From: Chryseobacterium angstadtii
GTDB lineage: Bacteria > Bacteroidota > Bacteroidia > Flavobacteriales > Weeksellaceae
NCBI RefSeq assembly: GCF_001045465.1
Contig: NZ_LFND01000003.1
Span: 806,001-870,000 of the forward strand
Direction of reading: 5' to 3'
DNA length: 64,000 nucleotides
Part shown: one piece after another, positions 32,315-41,476 of the stretch
Layout of the letters: the number at the start of each line of letters is the position of its first letter
Numbering within the stretch: position 1 is the stretch's first letter
Notes under the pieces: generated by a model
Databases searched by the model: none
The model's input: only the letters and a program-made list of their open reading frames with translations
Told to the model about the DNA's origin: nothing
Translations under genes and position numbers: made by a program

Positions 32315-33856
32315 TTATCTTGTGATAATCTGTGTTACATTTTTATTGGAAATAACGCAGGCTTTGCTACAGTTGTTTGCACTCGAAATAGTAACCTGTA
32401 CCAGTGCAGGCAATGATCTGTATTCCTCCTTATTGTAGGGAGCTTCAGTACCATTACTTCCACCGCCTTTAATATCATATTGTATCTGGGCAACTCCGGT
32501 AAATCCAACCGCAGGCCTGAAAGCAAGTGCTCCGGTAGTGGGTGAGTAGGTCCATGTACCTTGGCTGTTCGTATAAACTCCGCCTGTTATATTCGGAATC
32601 ACAGCGCCATTGTTATCCAAAAAACGGAATGAATTAAAATCAAGGTTGTTATAGGAAAGTGTTGGTGGGTTTTGACCGCTTGCTGAAGAATAAGCCGCAT
32701 CATTAAGCAAAGGATAATAGGTTGACTTTATCCCCGGGCATCCTGCAAACAGATCATCCGTTACTTCCGCAGCGTAAGGCCTTGTAACCCCTAAGTTTTT
32801 CAATAAATGTATATTTTTAGCAGCTCCGGTAGAAGCAGCAAACCCAATTCTGAAAGTAGCAGGCGCTGAAGTATCCAGAGTTCTTACCGTACTGTTGGAT
32901 ATTGTCGTCTCCGTATATTTCAGAGAAGTTGGATAATAATAATTATCAATTACTTTTTCTTTCACAGTTCCGTGCTGTATTTCCAGGGTGATATTGTAGC
33001 CACCTGCAGGATTGGGAGTCAGTGTGACATAGGCTTTACGGAATCTTGCATCATTTTCAGTGGGAGGAATAGTAGTTCCGCCGCTTTCAATACTGAATTG
33101 CTGAAGAGTCGTGTTTTTAGCACCAATATATTTACCTGTAGCAGTATCCAGATAAGCAGATCTGTTGTTGCTGGAAGGTGATGCATTGGTCGCTATACTG
33201 TAAAGCAGCGGATAGCCATTGTATCCTGCAGGCTCAGCTGATGAAAGGGATTGGTTTCCGCGTTTAGCTCTTAAAGAAACATTGCTTCTCCCATCTGTTA
33301 ATGATACTCCGAAAATTCCATTTCTAACCCTTTCTCCCTGATTAAAGCTGGTTTTAAAATTTCCGAATTCATCCAGACCGATACCAAGGTATGCTCCTCT
33401 AAGTCCTTCCGTAGATTCGCCTCCACGAACAAAACTATATCCTAATCCCCCACCAAAATATCCGAGATTAAGTTGGGTTTTAGGAATAGATCCATCTACT
33501 AAGAATATAGAGATACCGTCTCCTCCGTTCGTATTTACTCCATAAATGGCAAATTCAAATTCAAATTTAATTCCCTGGTCACTTTTGAATATCTTATCAG
33601 CCAAGATTACTCCTCCTGAAATATTATTCACACTGCGGGTAAGTCGTAATCCGTCTGTAGTAAAGGTCGCATCATTCTGCACACCGCTGGTAGTAACTTT
33701 ATAGGCTTCCTGAGGCTGTAATCCCTGGGTGAAATTAACAAAATACGGATAACCGGTTCCCTGCTCATTCTGTGCCTGAATATTCTGTGTGAAAATAAAT
33801 AAGGAAAGAATAAACAAAAACCTTTTGTGTTGTACAATCAAGGTATTTTTTATCAT
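32315..33856 (-). CDS. Lectin-like secreted surface protein
   Basis: This 513-residue exported protein has a signal peptide ending near 28. An L-type lectin-like beta-sandwich follows (about 35-330), with the GGDGISIFLVDG metal-site region and GYSFVRGG, as in bacterial lectin domains. A C-terminal region near 380-480 has a CshA-type fibril-like repeat (GTWTYSPTTGALAF). I see no clear type IX sorting domain at the C-terminus, which ends in a Cys pair. The role may be adhesion or glycan binding (inference). The secreted protein gene upstream ends 7 bp before it, so the two probably form an operon. Confidence 0.85.
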   Translation of the reverse strand: MIKNTLIVQHKRFLFILSLFIFTQNIQAQNEQGTGYPYFVNFTQGLQPQEAYKVTTSGVQNDATFTTDGLRLTRSVNNISGGVILADKIFKSDQGIKFEFEFAIYGVNTNGGDGISIFLVDGSIPKTQLNLGYFGGGLGYSFVRGGESTEGLRGAYLGIGLDEFGNFKTSFNQGERVRNGIFGVSLTDGRSNVSLRAKRGNQSLSSAEPAGYNGYPLLYSIATNASPSSNNRSAYLDTATGKYIGAKNTTLQQFSIESGGTTIPPTENDARFRKAYVTLTPNPAGGYNITLEIQHGTVKEKVIDNYYYPTSLKYTETTISNSTVRTLDTSAPATFRIGFAASTGAAKNIHLLKNLGVTRPYAAEVTDDLFAGCPGIKSTYYPLLNDAAYSSASGQNPPTLSYNNLDFNSFRFLDNNGAVIPNITGGVYTNSQGTWTYSPTTGALAFRPAVGFTGVAQIQYDIKGGGSNGTEAPYNKEEYRSLPALVQVTISSANNCSKACVISNKNVTQIITR

Positions 33857-33863
33857 AACTCAA

Positions 33864-34436
33864 TTATTTAACAACAAAAACGATATTAATAAAAGAACAG
33901 TCTGTAGCGGCTGCTTTTACATCATACTTCATTACACCATCATCAGAAATAGTAATATTACTGAATACATTAGGATCAGCATCCGTTACATAATAATAAA
34001 GGTCTTTGCTTGATGGAAAAAAAGGAATTGCAGCAGGAGCGCTGGTGCTTTTCGCTTTTGGAGATCCAAACTGAGTTTTATATAAGGTATACAAATCCTT
34101 AGTTCGGGCAGTGGCATTTACGGAAGTGTCAAAAGAAACACTAGGCATATAAAACATTTTTACAGCATTACTGCTGATACATAACCAGTCAGGTTTCAAA
34201 GGTGTGCCAATATTCTGGCTTAAACATTTCTTATCAGTATCATAGATAAGAAGTGAGTTGGCCGGATTGATGATAGCATCTCTTTTTGCAGTAGTAAGTC
34301 TTGGGATCAGCATTCCCTTATTTTGGCTGTAAACATCCAGAATAGCGCTTTCGTCAGGCATTGAAGTATTAATTCCTACTTGAGCAAAAGAAAAAGTACT
34401 TAGTAAAACGATTGGTAGAAATAATTTTTTGATCAT
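33864..34436 (-). CDS. Hypothetical secreted protein
   Basis: This is a 190-residue protein with a signal peptide ending in FSFAQ near 17. The mature start (VGINTSMPDESAILDVYSQNKGMLIPRLT) is the common opening of secreted Flavobacteria structural proteins that often sit near surface or gliding genes. It contains CLSQNIG and WLCIS, with two Cys that may pair. I chose the ATG at 34436 over one 15 bp upstream because it gives a clean signal peptide. It is upstream of the lectin-like gene and likely co-expressed. Confidence 0.82.
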   Translation of the reverse strand: MIKKLFLPIVLLSTFSFAQVGINTSMPDESAILDVYSQNKGMLIPRLTTAKRDAIINPANSLLIYDTDKKCLSQNIGTPLKPDWLCISSNAVKMFYMPSVSFDTSVNATARTKDLYTLYKTQFGSPKAKSTSAPAAIPFFPSSKDLYYYVTDADPNVFSNITISDDGVMKYDVKAAATDCSFINIVFVVK

Positions 34437-34969
34437 GATAAGTTGAATCATTTTAATCTGTGTATTTTATGTTTTTTTGTGTTGTTTTTTTCCCTGGAAG
34501 GTATGTTCCGGTCTGCTTAATTCCATACAGGAAATAAGTACTCCTTCCTATTCATTTGAATAGTGCTAATAGAAAGCATTGGGTCCCAAATATAACAGAT
34601 ATAACAAGTATGCCTCATAGAGAACAATCTATGTTTTATCTGAAAAATTCAATAAAGTAAATTGATTAAGTTGCCTTATAGGCTGGTAAATGCGTAAAAT
34701 TCATAATCCTTTGTGTTTTGTGCAAATATACAAATAAAATACTTAAAATATCGTTTTTGGCGGATTAATTTGAATTTAACCTTGTTGAATAGTTGATTTA
34801 ATACTTTTTAACTTGTTTTATTGTTAATTTAATAAAGTTTAACAATTGATTTTAATTTATAAAACAAAGTATTGTGTTGTATTTTAAACAATATAAAATT
34901 TATACAAGTAATAATAGTAAAAAGATAAGCGTTTTTTTATTGATTTTATGGAAAACATTGAAAAAGAGC
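34437..34969. other. AT-rich intergenic region
   Basis: About 530 bp without a credible gene. A minus-strand TATATTTG (34723-34730) matches the -7 consensus and could give the secreted protein a long leader. Otherwise nothing is seen. Confidence 0.4.
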
Positions 34970-35329
34970 TTATTGAGAAAAGTTTTTTAGTGCGTCTTCA
35001 ACGGAAGCTACGAAACTGACATGTCTCATTCTATTACTTTCAAAGATAAAATCCTTCATACTTTTGCTTTCATATTTACTGAAATCACCTACAATAGCCA
35101 ATCCTATACGGTAGTTTGAAAATTTTTGAAGAATTTCTCCCATCATTTTAGTCTTTAAATCAAAGAATTCAGGAGTCATGTTTTTTTCATAAAGAATGAC
35201 TTTATCAAAACCCTGATAATAGATGTCTCCCATAAGATCGAGCCCATCCTGTGCAGATTGGATTATAATGGTATCAGAAATGATTTCTGCAATTTTTATC
35301 GTATTAATTTCGTGAGATTGAATAGTCAT
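34970..35329 (-). CDS. DUF4180 domain-containing protein
   Basis: This 119-residue soluble protein matches the DUF4180 pattern (QDGLDLMGDIYYQGFDKVILYEKN, then FFDLKTKMMGEILQKFSNYRIGLAIVGDFS). No activity is known to me for this family. It starts 4 bp after the serine hydrolase gene, so it is the last gene of the 38.7-35.0 kb minus-strand run. Confidence 0.9.
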   Translation of the reverse strand: MTIQSHEINTIKIAEIISDTIIIQSAQDGLDLMGDIYYQGFDKVILYEKNMTPEFFDLKTKMMGEILQKFSNYRIGLAIVGDFSKYESKSMKDFIFESNRMRHVSFVASVEDALKNFSQ

Positions 35330-35333
35330 GGTG

Positions 35334-36359
35334 TTATTGAATTGTCTTTTTTATGTCATGTAAAAAGTTATCCAGCGGAAATGCATCTCCCTGATTGGTC
35401 AATGCTATGATAGAGCAGTTCCTTTGGAGATCTCTCCAGAATACGGCTCGGAAGCCATTCAGGCCGCCTGTATGACTTACTGTTTTCCTGCCTTCATCTT
35501 CCTCAATAAACCATCCGAAACCATAGCCGGAAACTTTTCCGTTGGAGAGTTGAGGAGGAGAGTACATTAGAGAAGTATTATTTTTATTGATCAGTTTGAA
35601 ATTTCTCAAAGCCTGATCAAACAGATATAAATCTTCAGGAGTGGAGTAGATGCCGCCATCTCCTGTTGTCAGAATGGAATAATCATCCGGCTGTTTTTTC
35701 TGATTATAGCCTGTTGCCCTATTTTTATGAACGGTTGAGGAATCATACACCCAGGTATTTTTCATGCCCAGCGGGACAAAGATATTTTCACTGAGAAACG
35801 TTCCATACGGCTGTCCTGAAACTTTTTCAATGATTGAAGAAAGGATGATATAACCGCTGTTACTGTATTCAAAACTGCTTCCTGAAGCGAATTGAAGCTT
35901 GTCTAAACTATTCAGCCAGTTCAGTACATCCTGATTGGTAAGTCCTTTTTTATCAGAAATAATGGTTTCGTAGTCCTTTATTCCCGAAGTATGGTTTAAA
36001 AGCTGCCTGATGCTTACATTTTGAGCATATTCAGGCAGATGTATGTATTTTGAAGCTTTATCGTCATAATTCAGAAGACCTTTTTGCTGAAGAAGCATCA
36101 CCGAAACTGCGGTAAAAGTCTTGCTTAAAGAGGCAATATAGATTGGAGTGGTTTTGTCCAGTTGTATATTTTTCTCCCTGTTACTAAGCCCGAATGCCAT
36201 ATCACAAACCGTTTTTCCGTTTTCTACAATGACAACCGAACCATTGAATTCCCCTTTATCACTGTATTCTTTTACAATATCAAGAGAATTCTTTTTGCAG
36301 GATGAAAGTTGTAAAACAAGGGCAAATCCGGTCAGCACACTGAATATAGAGGTTCGCAT
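35334..36359 (-). CDS. Serine hydrolase, beta-lactamase (class C-like) family
   Basis: This 341-residue lipoprotein has a signal peptide ending in LQLSSC. The serine hydrolase fold shows SLSK (Ser nucleophile and Lys, near 80), YSNSGY (Tyr/Asn, near 170) and HTGG (near 300). Such proteins include esterases, DD-peptidases and AmpC-like enzymes; I see no reason to call it a true beta-lactamase. It lies downstream of prmC (28 bp) and upstream of the DUF4180 gene (4 bp). Confidence 0.92.
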   Translation of the reverse strand: MRTSIFSVLTGFALVLQLSSCKKNSLDIVKEYSDKGEFNGSVVIVENGKTVCDMAFGLSNREKNIQLDKTTPIYIASLSKTFTAVSVMLLQQKGLLNYDDKASKYIHLPEYAQNVSIRQLLNHTSGIKDYETIISDKKGLTNQDVLNWLNSLDKLQFASGSSFEYSNSGYIILSSIIEKVSGQPYGTFLSENIFVPLGMKNTWVYDSSTVHKNRATGYNQKKQPDDYSILTTGDGGIYSTPEDLYLFDQALRNFKLINKNNTSLMYSPPQLSNGKVSGYGFGWFIEEDEGRKTVSHTGGLNGFRAVFWRDLQRNCSIIALTNQGDAFPLDNFLHDIKKTIQ

Positions 36360-36387
36360 GGGTATTGGTTTAAGAAGATAAAATTAC

Positions 36388-37239
36388 TTATTTCTTTCCA
36401 ACAATAAAGCGGTCGTTTTCAGATAAATCTTTGATTAATTGAGCTTCGGAAAAATGTTCCGTATACAGTTCCAATGTTTCCGGTCCCAGTTTCTGGTTAA
36501 TTTCTAAAAATAAAAGCCCCTGATTTTTTAAATGAAATCTGGAATCTTCTGCTATTTTCCTGTAGAAGATCAGTGCATCCTGAACCGGGGAGAAAAGAGC
36601 CATTTTCGGTTCAAATTCCTTCACAGAATCTGCAATCTCAATTTCCTCTTCAATTCCTATGTAAGGCGGATTGGAAATAATGATATCATAGCTTTCCTTT
36701 AATTCAAAATTCAGATAATCTGCATGAATAAAGTTAATTTCTAACTGATGATGTTCCGCATTTCTTTTAGCTGTACTTAATGCTTTTTCAGAAAAATCAA
36801 TGGATGAAATGTCTGCGTTGGGAAAATATTTTTTTAAAACCAAAGGAATCACCCCGCTTCCGGTTCCGATATCCAGAATCTTTAAATTCTGAATATTAAA
36901 CTTTGAATTCTTAATCTCTCTGATGGCTATTTCAAGAAGCTCTTCCGTTTCCGGGCGGGGAATCAGAACATGCTCATCCACGAAAAATACCATTCCGTAA
37001 AATTCAGTTTCTCCAACGATTTGCTGATAAGGTTTTCCGGTTTTTAAATCGGAAACCATCTGAACAAGCTTCTGTTCATCATCCATAAGAAGCTCCTGAT
37101 GAGAAAGTCTTCTCTGGTGAAATGAATCGAAACCTACTATTTTCTGTATAAAGACAGCAGACAAAAAAGTACTTTCCGAATCGGTATACAGTTCGGAAAG
37201 TTCAGTTTTACAATATTTTTTAAATTCGGATAGCGTCAT
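36388..37239 (-). CDS. prmC: Peptide chain release factor N5-glutamine methyltransferase
   Basis: This 283-residue enzyme methylates the Gln of the GGQ motif of release factors, with S-adenosylmethionine as donor. The N-terminal helical domain (1-80) precedes the Rossmann methyltransferase domain, which has LDIGTGSG near 122 and the substrate Gln-binding motif NPPY near 185. The length is typical. It starts one base after the yaaA stop codon, so the two genes are coupled. Confidence 0.97.
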   Translation of the reverse strand: MTLSEFKKYCKTELSELYTDSESTFLSAVFIQKIVGFDSFHQRRLSHQELLMDDEQKLVQMVSDLKTGKPYQQIVGETEFYGMVFFVDEHVLIPRPETEELLEIAIREIKNSKFNIQNLKILDIGTGSGVIPLVLKKYFPNADISSIDFSEKALSTAKRNAEHHQLEINFIHADYLNFELKESYDIIISNPPYIGIEEEIEIADSVKEFEPKMALFSPVQDALIFYRKIAEDSRFHLKNQGLLFLEINQKLGPETLELYTEHFSEAQLIKDLSENDRFIVGKK

Positions 37240-37998
37240 TTATCTTGTGAAAACCAGTTTGGTGTCGGTGGATTTTTCTTCATCAATCAAATAGCCTTCA
37301 TAGTTGAATGCTTTTACATCATTCAGGGTTTTTGCCTGGGTTTCTGCGCAGAATCTTACAACGAGGCCTCTTGCATGTTTGGTGTAAACAACAATGGTTT
37401 TCAGTTTTCCGTCCTTCAGTTCATAAAAATCAAAATCTACTACTTTATGATTTAATTTCTTTCTGTCTATTACTTTTCCGTATTCATTACTACATAGATG
37501 AAGGAGTATTTCGCCTTTCTTCATTTCAGAATTCAGCTGCTCCGTGATTTTTTCTCTCCAGAATTCATACAGATTTTTGTATTGATCAAATTCGAAATGA
37601 CGACCCATTTCCAGTCTGTAAAGCATTACTTTATCAGAAGGCTTCAAAAGACCGTACAGTCCGGAAAGCATTCTGTAATTTTTCTGCAGATAGTCAATCG
37701 CATTTTTATCAAGGGTTTTCGCATCCAGTCCTCTGTATACTTCACCGGTAAAGGCGAACATAGCGGGAGCAGATTCTTTTGCAGTAGGTTTGTCTTTCCA
37801 TCTCTGGTTTCTTTCCCAGTTTTCATCCGCCAGTTTGGGTGATATTTCCATTAATTCGGAAAGGTATTTTGGCGATTTATGTTTGAGATAAGACTGTATA
37901 AATGCTGCTTCTTCGATGAATTTCGGAGTGGTAGATCTCAGTAAATCCGTTGAATTCTCAACGTTCATCAGTTTGGCAGGAGAAGTTATAATTTTCAT
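37240..37998 (-). CDS. yaaA: Peroxide stress protein YaaA
   Basis: This 252-residue protein belongs to the YaaA/DUF328 family, which in E. coli lowers free iron under peroxide stress. Typical segments are MKIITSPAKLMN at the start, MFAFTGEVYRGLDA near 80, LSGLYGLLKP near 108, and the C-terminal VVYTKHARGLVVRF. I set the start at 37998 because MKIITSPAK is the family start; the frame is open 11 codons further upstream. It lies directly between the CPBP protease gene and prmC. Confidence 0.95.
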   Translation of the reverse strand: MKIITSPAKLMNVENSTDLLRSTTPKFIEEAAFIQSYLKHKSPKYLSELMEISPKLADENWERNQRWKDKPTAKESAPAMFAFTGEVYRGLDAKTLDKNAIDYLQKNYRMLSGLYGLLKPSDKVMLYRLEMGRHFEFDQYKNLYEFWREKITEQLNSEMKKGEILLHLCSNEYGKVIDRKKLNHKVVDFDFYELKDGKLKTIVVYTKHARGLVVRFCAETQAKTLNDVKAFNYEGYLIDEEKSTDTKLVFTR

Positions 37999-38002
37999 AA
38001 TG

Positions 38003-38707
38003 TTAAAATGCAGATAAATGTTTAATATCAATACAATTCAGAATCATCATAGACACAAAGTCGTACATAAAATGGCAGATGATCAGAATTTTAATGTTGG
38101 TATATTTTTTATAAAACAAAGCAAAAACGGTTCCGATAAAGAAAGGAATTACAACCTGTCCGATGGTTCCGTAGGTACTGTGCAGAATTCCAAACAGGGC
38201 AGCAGAAACAATAATACCGATGTATGGATTCCTGTATAGGTGTTCAATTCTTGGCTGAATGTATCCCCGCATCAGAAGTTCTTCCACGGCACCCGCGGTA
38301 AAGCAGGTTAAGATAATCAGCAGATAATTATTTTTAAAAACAGAAGAGATCTGAACGAGTTTACGGCTCATTCCTTCCTGAGTCAGAAGCTGAATGATCA
38401 GATTAAGCATGGCCCCACCGAATGCACAGATAACATACAAGGCAATAACCGCTTTAATATAGAACAGAACCGGATATTTTTTATCTTTCCAGAGCAGAAA
38501 AGAGCCCTTTTCGATAAAAAAGTTGTAGGCCAATATCAAAGCGAGAACAAGCCAGAGCGCAATTCTTGTATAACCGAAATTAGTAGGGGTAAATGCTTTT
38601 ATTCCTGTGATAAAATAAATCAATGGAAAAACATACAGCATTACTGCAGCAAGAAGTACAAAGGTCAAAAGAACGCCCAATGCATATTTCCCATTCAAAC
38701 TCATCAT
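38003..38707 (-). CDS. CPBP family intramembrane metalloprotease
   Basis: This 234-residue membrane protein has the Abi/CPBP signature: EELLMRGYIQPR (Glu-Glu and Arg) near 143, FGILHSTYG with the His near 170, and CHFMYDF near 212. At least six hydrophobic segments are visible. Relatives include CAAX prenyl proteases and bacteriocin-immunity proteins, but prenylation is not expected in this organism. It is the first gene of the minus-strand run with yaaA 5 bp downstream. Confidence 0.93.
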   Translation of the reverse strand: MMSLNGKYALGVLLTFVLLAAVMLYVFPLIYFITGIKAFTPTNFGYTRIALWLVLALILAYNFFIEKGSFLLWKDKKYPVLFYIKAVIALYVICAFGGAMLNLIIQLLTQEGMSRKLVQISSVFKNNYLLIILTCFTAGAVEELLMRGYIQPRIEHLYRNPYIGIIVSAALFGILHSTYGTIGQVVIPFFIGTVFALFYKKYTNIKILIICHFMYDFVSMMILNCIDIKHLSAF

Positions 38708-38748
38708 CCCAAAAAATTAGCGGTCAGCTTTTAACAATTAATACTTAA

Positions 38749-39360
38749 TTAGATGATTCCTTTTCCCTGACGGATAATTTCCGGCTCTCCCGAAGTAAGA
38801 TCCACAATCGTGGAGGCTACATTGTCACCATATCCCGAATCAATCACGATATCCACTAAGTGATCATACTTTTCAGCAATCAGTTCCGGATCTGTAGAGT
38901 ATTCAATGATTTCGTCATCGTCTTTGATGGAAGTTGATGCAATCGGGTGGCCCAGTTTTTCTACAATCAGCTGTGGAATCGGATGATCGGGTACACGGAT
39001 ACCAATTGTTTTATGGTTTTTATAAGCTAAAGGCAGGTTTTTATTGGCATCAAGAATAAAGGTAAAAGGTCCCGGAAGATGGCTTTTCAAAAATCTGAAA
39101 GTGGAGGTGTCAATAGGTCTCGTAAAATCTGAAAGATGGCTGAGATCATTACAGATAATCGAGAATTTAGCTTTTTCCAGCTTGGTTTTTTTCAGCTGAG
39201 CCAGCTTTTCCATAGCTTTTATGTCAAAAATATTACATCCTAAGGCATAGATGGTATCGGAGGGATAGATAATCAGTCCGCCATTTTTTAAGGTTTTAAT
39301 AACCTCATTCACAAGATTTTCCTGAGGGTTATCAGGATATATTTTCAGTATTTTTGCCAT
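38749..39360 (-). CDS. L-threonylcarbamoyladenylate synthase (Sua5/YciO/YrdC)
   Basis: This 203-residue enzyme should make threonylcarbamoyl-AMP, the donor for the t6A modification of tRNAs. The YrdC fold is visible in GGLIIYPSDTIYALGC, KFSIICNDLS, HLPGPFTFILD and IGIRVPDHP. I set the start at 39360; the ATG five codons upstream lies inside a consensus promoter element. That places the transcript start at or next to the ATG, so the mRNA may be leaderless. It diverges from the tRNA gene at 39462. Confidence 0.95.
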   Translation of the reverse strand: MAKILKIYPDNPQENLVNEVIKTLKNGGLIIYPSDTIYALGCNIFDIKAMEKLAQLKKTKLEKAKFSIICNDLSHLSDFTRPIDTSTFRFLKSHLPGPFTFILDANKNLPLAYKNHKTIGIRVPDHPIPQLIVEKLGHPIASTSIKDDDEIIEYSTDPELIAEKYDHLVDIVIDSGYGDNVASTIVDLTSGEPEIIRQGKGII

Positions 39361-39364
39361 AAAA

Positions 39365-39372
39365 CAAAGATA
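39365..39372 (-). promoter_or_regulatory. Promoter -7 element for the Sua5/YrdC gene
   Basis: Minus-strand TATCTTTG matches TAnnTTTG and ends five bases before the ATG at 39360. Confidence 0.5.
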
Positions 39373-39442
39373 CAAATAATAAAATAGTTTTCATAAAAGT
39401 CCTTTATTTAAAAGAAAAATTAGGGTTTTCAAAAAATAATCG

Positions 39443-39450
39443 TATATTTG
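39443..39450 (+). promoter_or_regulatory. Promoter -7 element for tRNA copy 1
   Basis: TATATTTG matches TAnnTTTG and lies 12 nt before the tRNA. No clear -33 box is seen. Confidence 0.5.
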
Positions 39451-39461
39451 CAATCCAATAT

Positions 39462-39534
<73 letters not shown>

Positions 39535-39551
39535 CTAAGTTTTATAAACGA

Positions 39552-39589
39552 AAAAAATCGGTACAGCAGCAAGTTGTACCGATTTTTTT
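39552..39589 (+). terminator. Intrinsic terminator after tRNA copy 1
   Basis: AATCGGTACA (39556-39565) pairs with TGTACCGATT (39575-39584), followed by T residues. The loop sequence is shared with the terminator of the tandem tRNAs. Confidence 0.88.
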
Positions 39590-39707
39590 ATGTTATATTA
39601 TTTGGAATTTTAAAAACCGAATACAAATGAATTAAAATGAAACCCCCAGCATTTATTAGTCCTTACTTCCTGTTTTAAAGTAAGAATTCCATTTTTGACT
39701 TATTAAA

Positions 39708-40364
39708 TTATTCCTTTTCCCGCATGTGAGAAGGCATTTCAGGTTTCAATCCACCACGGGTATTTAAATTCTCTGGATTATTCTTTCCTGCTTTTTTTGC
39801 ATCCCGCAAAACCATATATAATTCGTGAAAAGGTCCATATCCGGCCTTTGCATTGCTATGACAACTAATACAGCTGCCACCGAGAGCGGGTGAGCTTTCT
39901 GTAAGGATTCCTTTTTCGTAATCCGTATATTTAAAATACTCCCAGCCGCCGGGGGAATTGGGAAATCTGACGGTATCTTTAATGGTGGCGGAAAGCGAAT
40001 AAGCTTCTCCCTGATAAAAGCCTTTGCCTATAGGTGAAATGGTATCTCCTTTGCGGATAAGTTCCTTTACAAAAATAGTCCCTTCTCTGAAATAACCGTT
40101 TTCCTTCCAGTATTCATAGCTTTCCGGATCAATGTATATGTTTTGAAAGTCAGGGAAAATTGCGGTTGAATCGTGTGCTTTGGGTGTAGTTCCTGTTCCT
40201 GCAAAAACCCAGGTACGATAATTAGTAGGGCGGATCAGCTCTCCTTTTTCATCGAAAGTGTAAGGTGCTTTTTTGTCCGGACCCATTTTTTTACAGGAAT
40301 ATATAAAAATACTAATCATTACTAATGATAGATAAAACAATGAATTGTAAGTGCGATTTTTCAT
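39708..40364 (-). CDS. Cytochrome P460 family lipoprotein
   Basis: This 218-residue exported protein has a lipoprotein signal peptide (ISIFIYSC) and a single haem-binding CISCH motif near 185, with a P460-like core (TYRTWVFAGTGTTP, KELIRKGD, WEYFKYT). P460 cytochromes bind a c-type haem crosslinked through Lys and act on hydroxylamine or NO (family knowledge). The start is set at 40364 because the 10 residues upstream lack signal-peptide features. It is downstream of the MsrBA gene on the same strand. Confidence 0.9.
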   Translation of the reverse strand: MKNRTYNSLFYLSLVMISIFIYSCKKMGPDKKAPYTFDEKGELIRPTNYRTWVFAGTGTTPKAHDSTAIFPDFQNIYIDPESYEYWKENGYFREGTIFVKELIRKGDTISPIGKGFYQGEAYSLSATIKDTVRFPNSPGGWEYFKYTDYEKGILTESSPALGGSCISCHSNAKAGYGPFHELYMVLRDAKKAGKNNPENLNTRGGLKPEMPSHMREKE

Positions 40365-40477
40365 GCTTTGATTGGTTTTAATGTTTAAAGCCATGTTTCA
40401 TTTGTTCGTTGTATTTAATAACCTGAAGAGTTACCATGTTGTTGGGTTTTACTTTTTGAATTTTGTTTCCCTATTGT

Positions 40478-41467
40478 TTAACCTTCTTCTGTATTGGTTT
40501 TAAGCTTGTCTTTATACAGGGTTTTAAGTTTTTCCAGCTTAGGATTGATGACGGCCTGACAGTAGGGTTGATCCTGATGGTTGTTGTAATAATCCTGATG
40601 GTGCAGTTCTGCCTTATAAAAAGCTTCGAACATTTTTAATTCGGTTATAACCATACTGTCATACAAGGTCTGTACTTCTTTGATGACGCGCATGGCGGTT
40701 TCACGTTCTTCATTGTTGCGATAAAAGATAATACTACGATATTGTGACCCTTTGTCTGCACCCTGCTGATTGAGTGTGGTAGGGTTGTGTGTGGTAAGAT
40801 GTATTTTTATAATGTCTTCAAACGAAATTTCAGAAAAATCGTAAGTGATTTGGATGGTTTCGGCATGACCGGTGAGCCCGCTGGTTACTTCGCGATAAGT
40901 AGGATTGCGGGTACGACCACCACTGTAGCCGCTTTCTACCTGGCTTACCCCTTTGAGGTTTTTGAAAATAGCTTCGGTACACCAAAAGCAACCGCCACCA
41001 ATAGTGACCAAACGAAATTTACTTTTTACCTTTTTAATGGCAATGGCATTGATGCAAAATCGTAATCCGCTGGGAGGCGGGCCATCCTGAAATACATGTC
41101 CCAGATGTGCATCACAGGTGCTGCAGGTAGCTTCTATACGATACATGCCGTGAGTAGTATCTTTTGTATAATCTACTACATTTTCTTTTATAGGTTGTGT
41201 AAAACTGGGCCAGCCTGTGCCGCTTTGAAATTTTTCTTCCGAATCGAAAAGCTCGGTATCGCAACAAATACAGGCATATCTGCCCGATTCAAAAAGGTTG
41301 CATAAATCTGAACTATGAGCCCGTTCAGTGCCTTTTTCACGGGTGATATAAAATTGTGAGGGACTTAGAATAGCTTCCCATTCTTCGTCTGTCTTTTCTA
41401 CTCTTTTGTCGGGTTTTGAATTGCCGAAGTTGGCTCGTTTTATAACATCTAACCAGTTTATCATCAT
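40478..41467 (-). CDS. Bifunctional methionine sulfoxide reductase B/A
   Basis: This 329-residue protein fuses MsrB to MsrA. The MsrB part (about 20-140) has the zinc Cys pairs CICC and CSTCDAH and the catalytic Cys in RFCINAIAI. The MsrA part (about 150-310) has the catalytic GGCFWC and GHAETIQITYD. Together they reduce R- and S-methionine sulfoxide. No signal peptide is visible, so it is cytosolic unless the start is misplaced. It sits 9 bp past the redoxin gene, in a redox-themed set flanked by tRNA genes. Confidence 0.96.
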   Translation of the reverse strand: MMINWLDVIKRANFGNSKPDKRVEKTDEEWEAILSPSQFYITREKGTERAHSSDLCNLFESGRYACICCDTELFDSEEKFQSGTGWPSFTQPIKENVVDYTKDTTHGMYRIEATCSTCDAHLGHVFQDGPPPSGLRFCINAIAIKKVKSKFRLVTIGGGCFWCTEAIFKNLKGVSQVESGYSGGRTRNPTYREVTSGLTGHAETIQITYDFSEISFEDIIKIHLTTHNPTTLNQQGADKGSQYRSIIFYRNNEERETAMRVIKEVQTLYDSMVITELKMFEAFYKAELHHQDYYNNHQDQPYCQAVINPKLEKLKTLYKDKLKTNTEEG

Positions 41468-41476
41468 GCTAAATAT

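Noticed and set aside
35334-36359. Antibiotic-resistance beta-lactamase
   Set aside because: The SxxK, YxN and HTG motifs are shared by many esterases and DD-peptidases; no feature points to beta-lactam hydrolysis.
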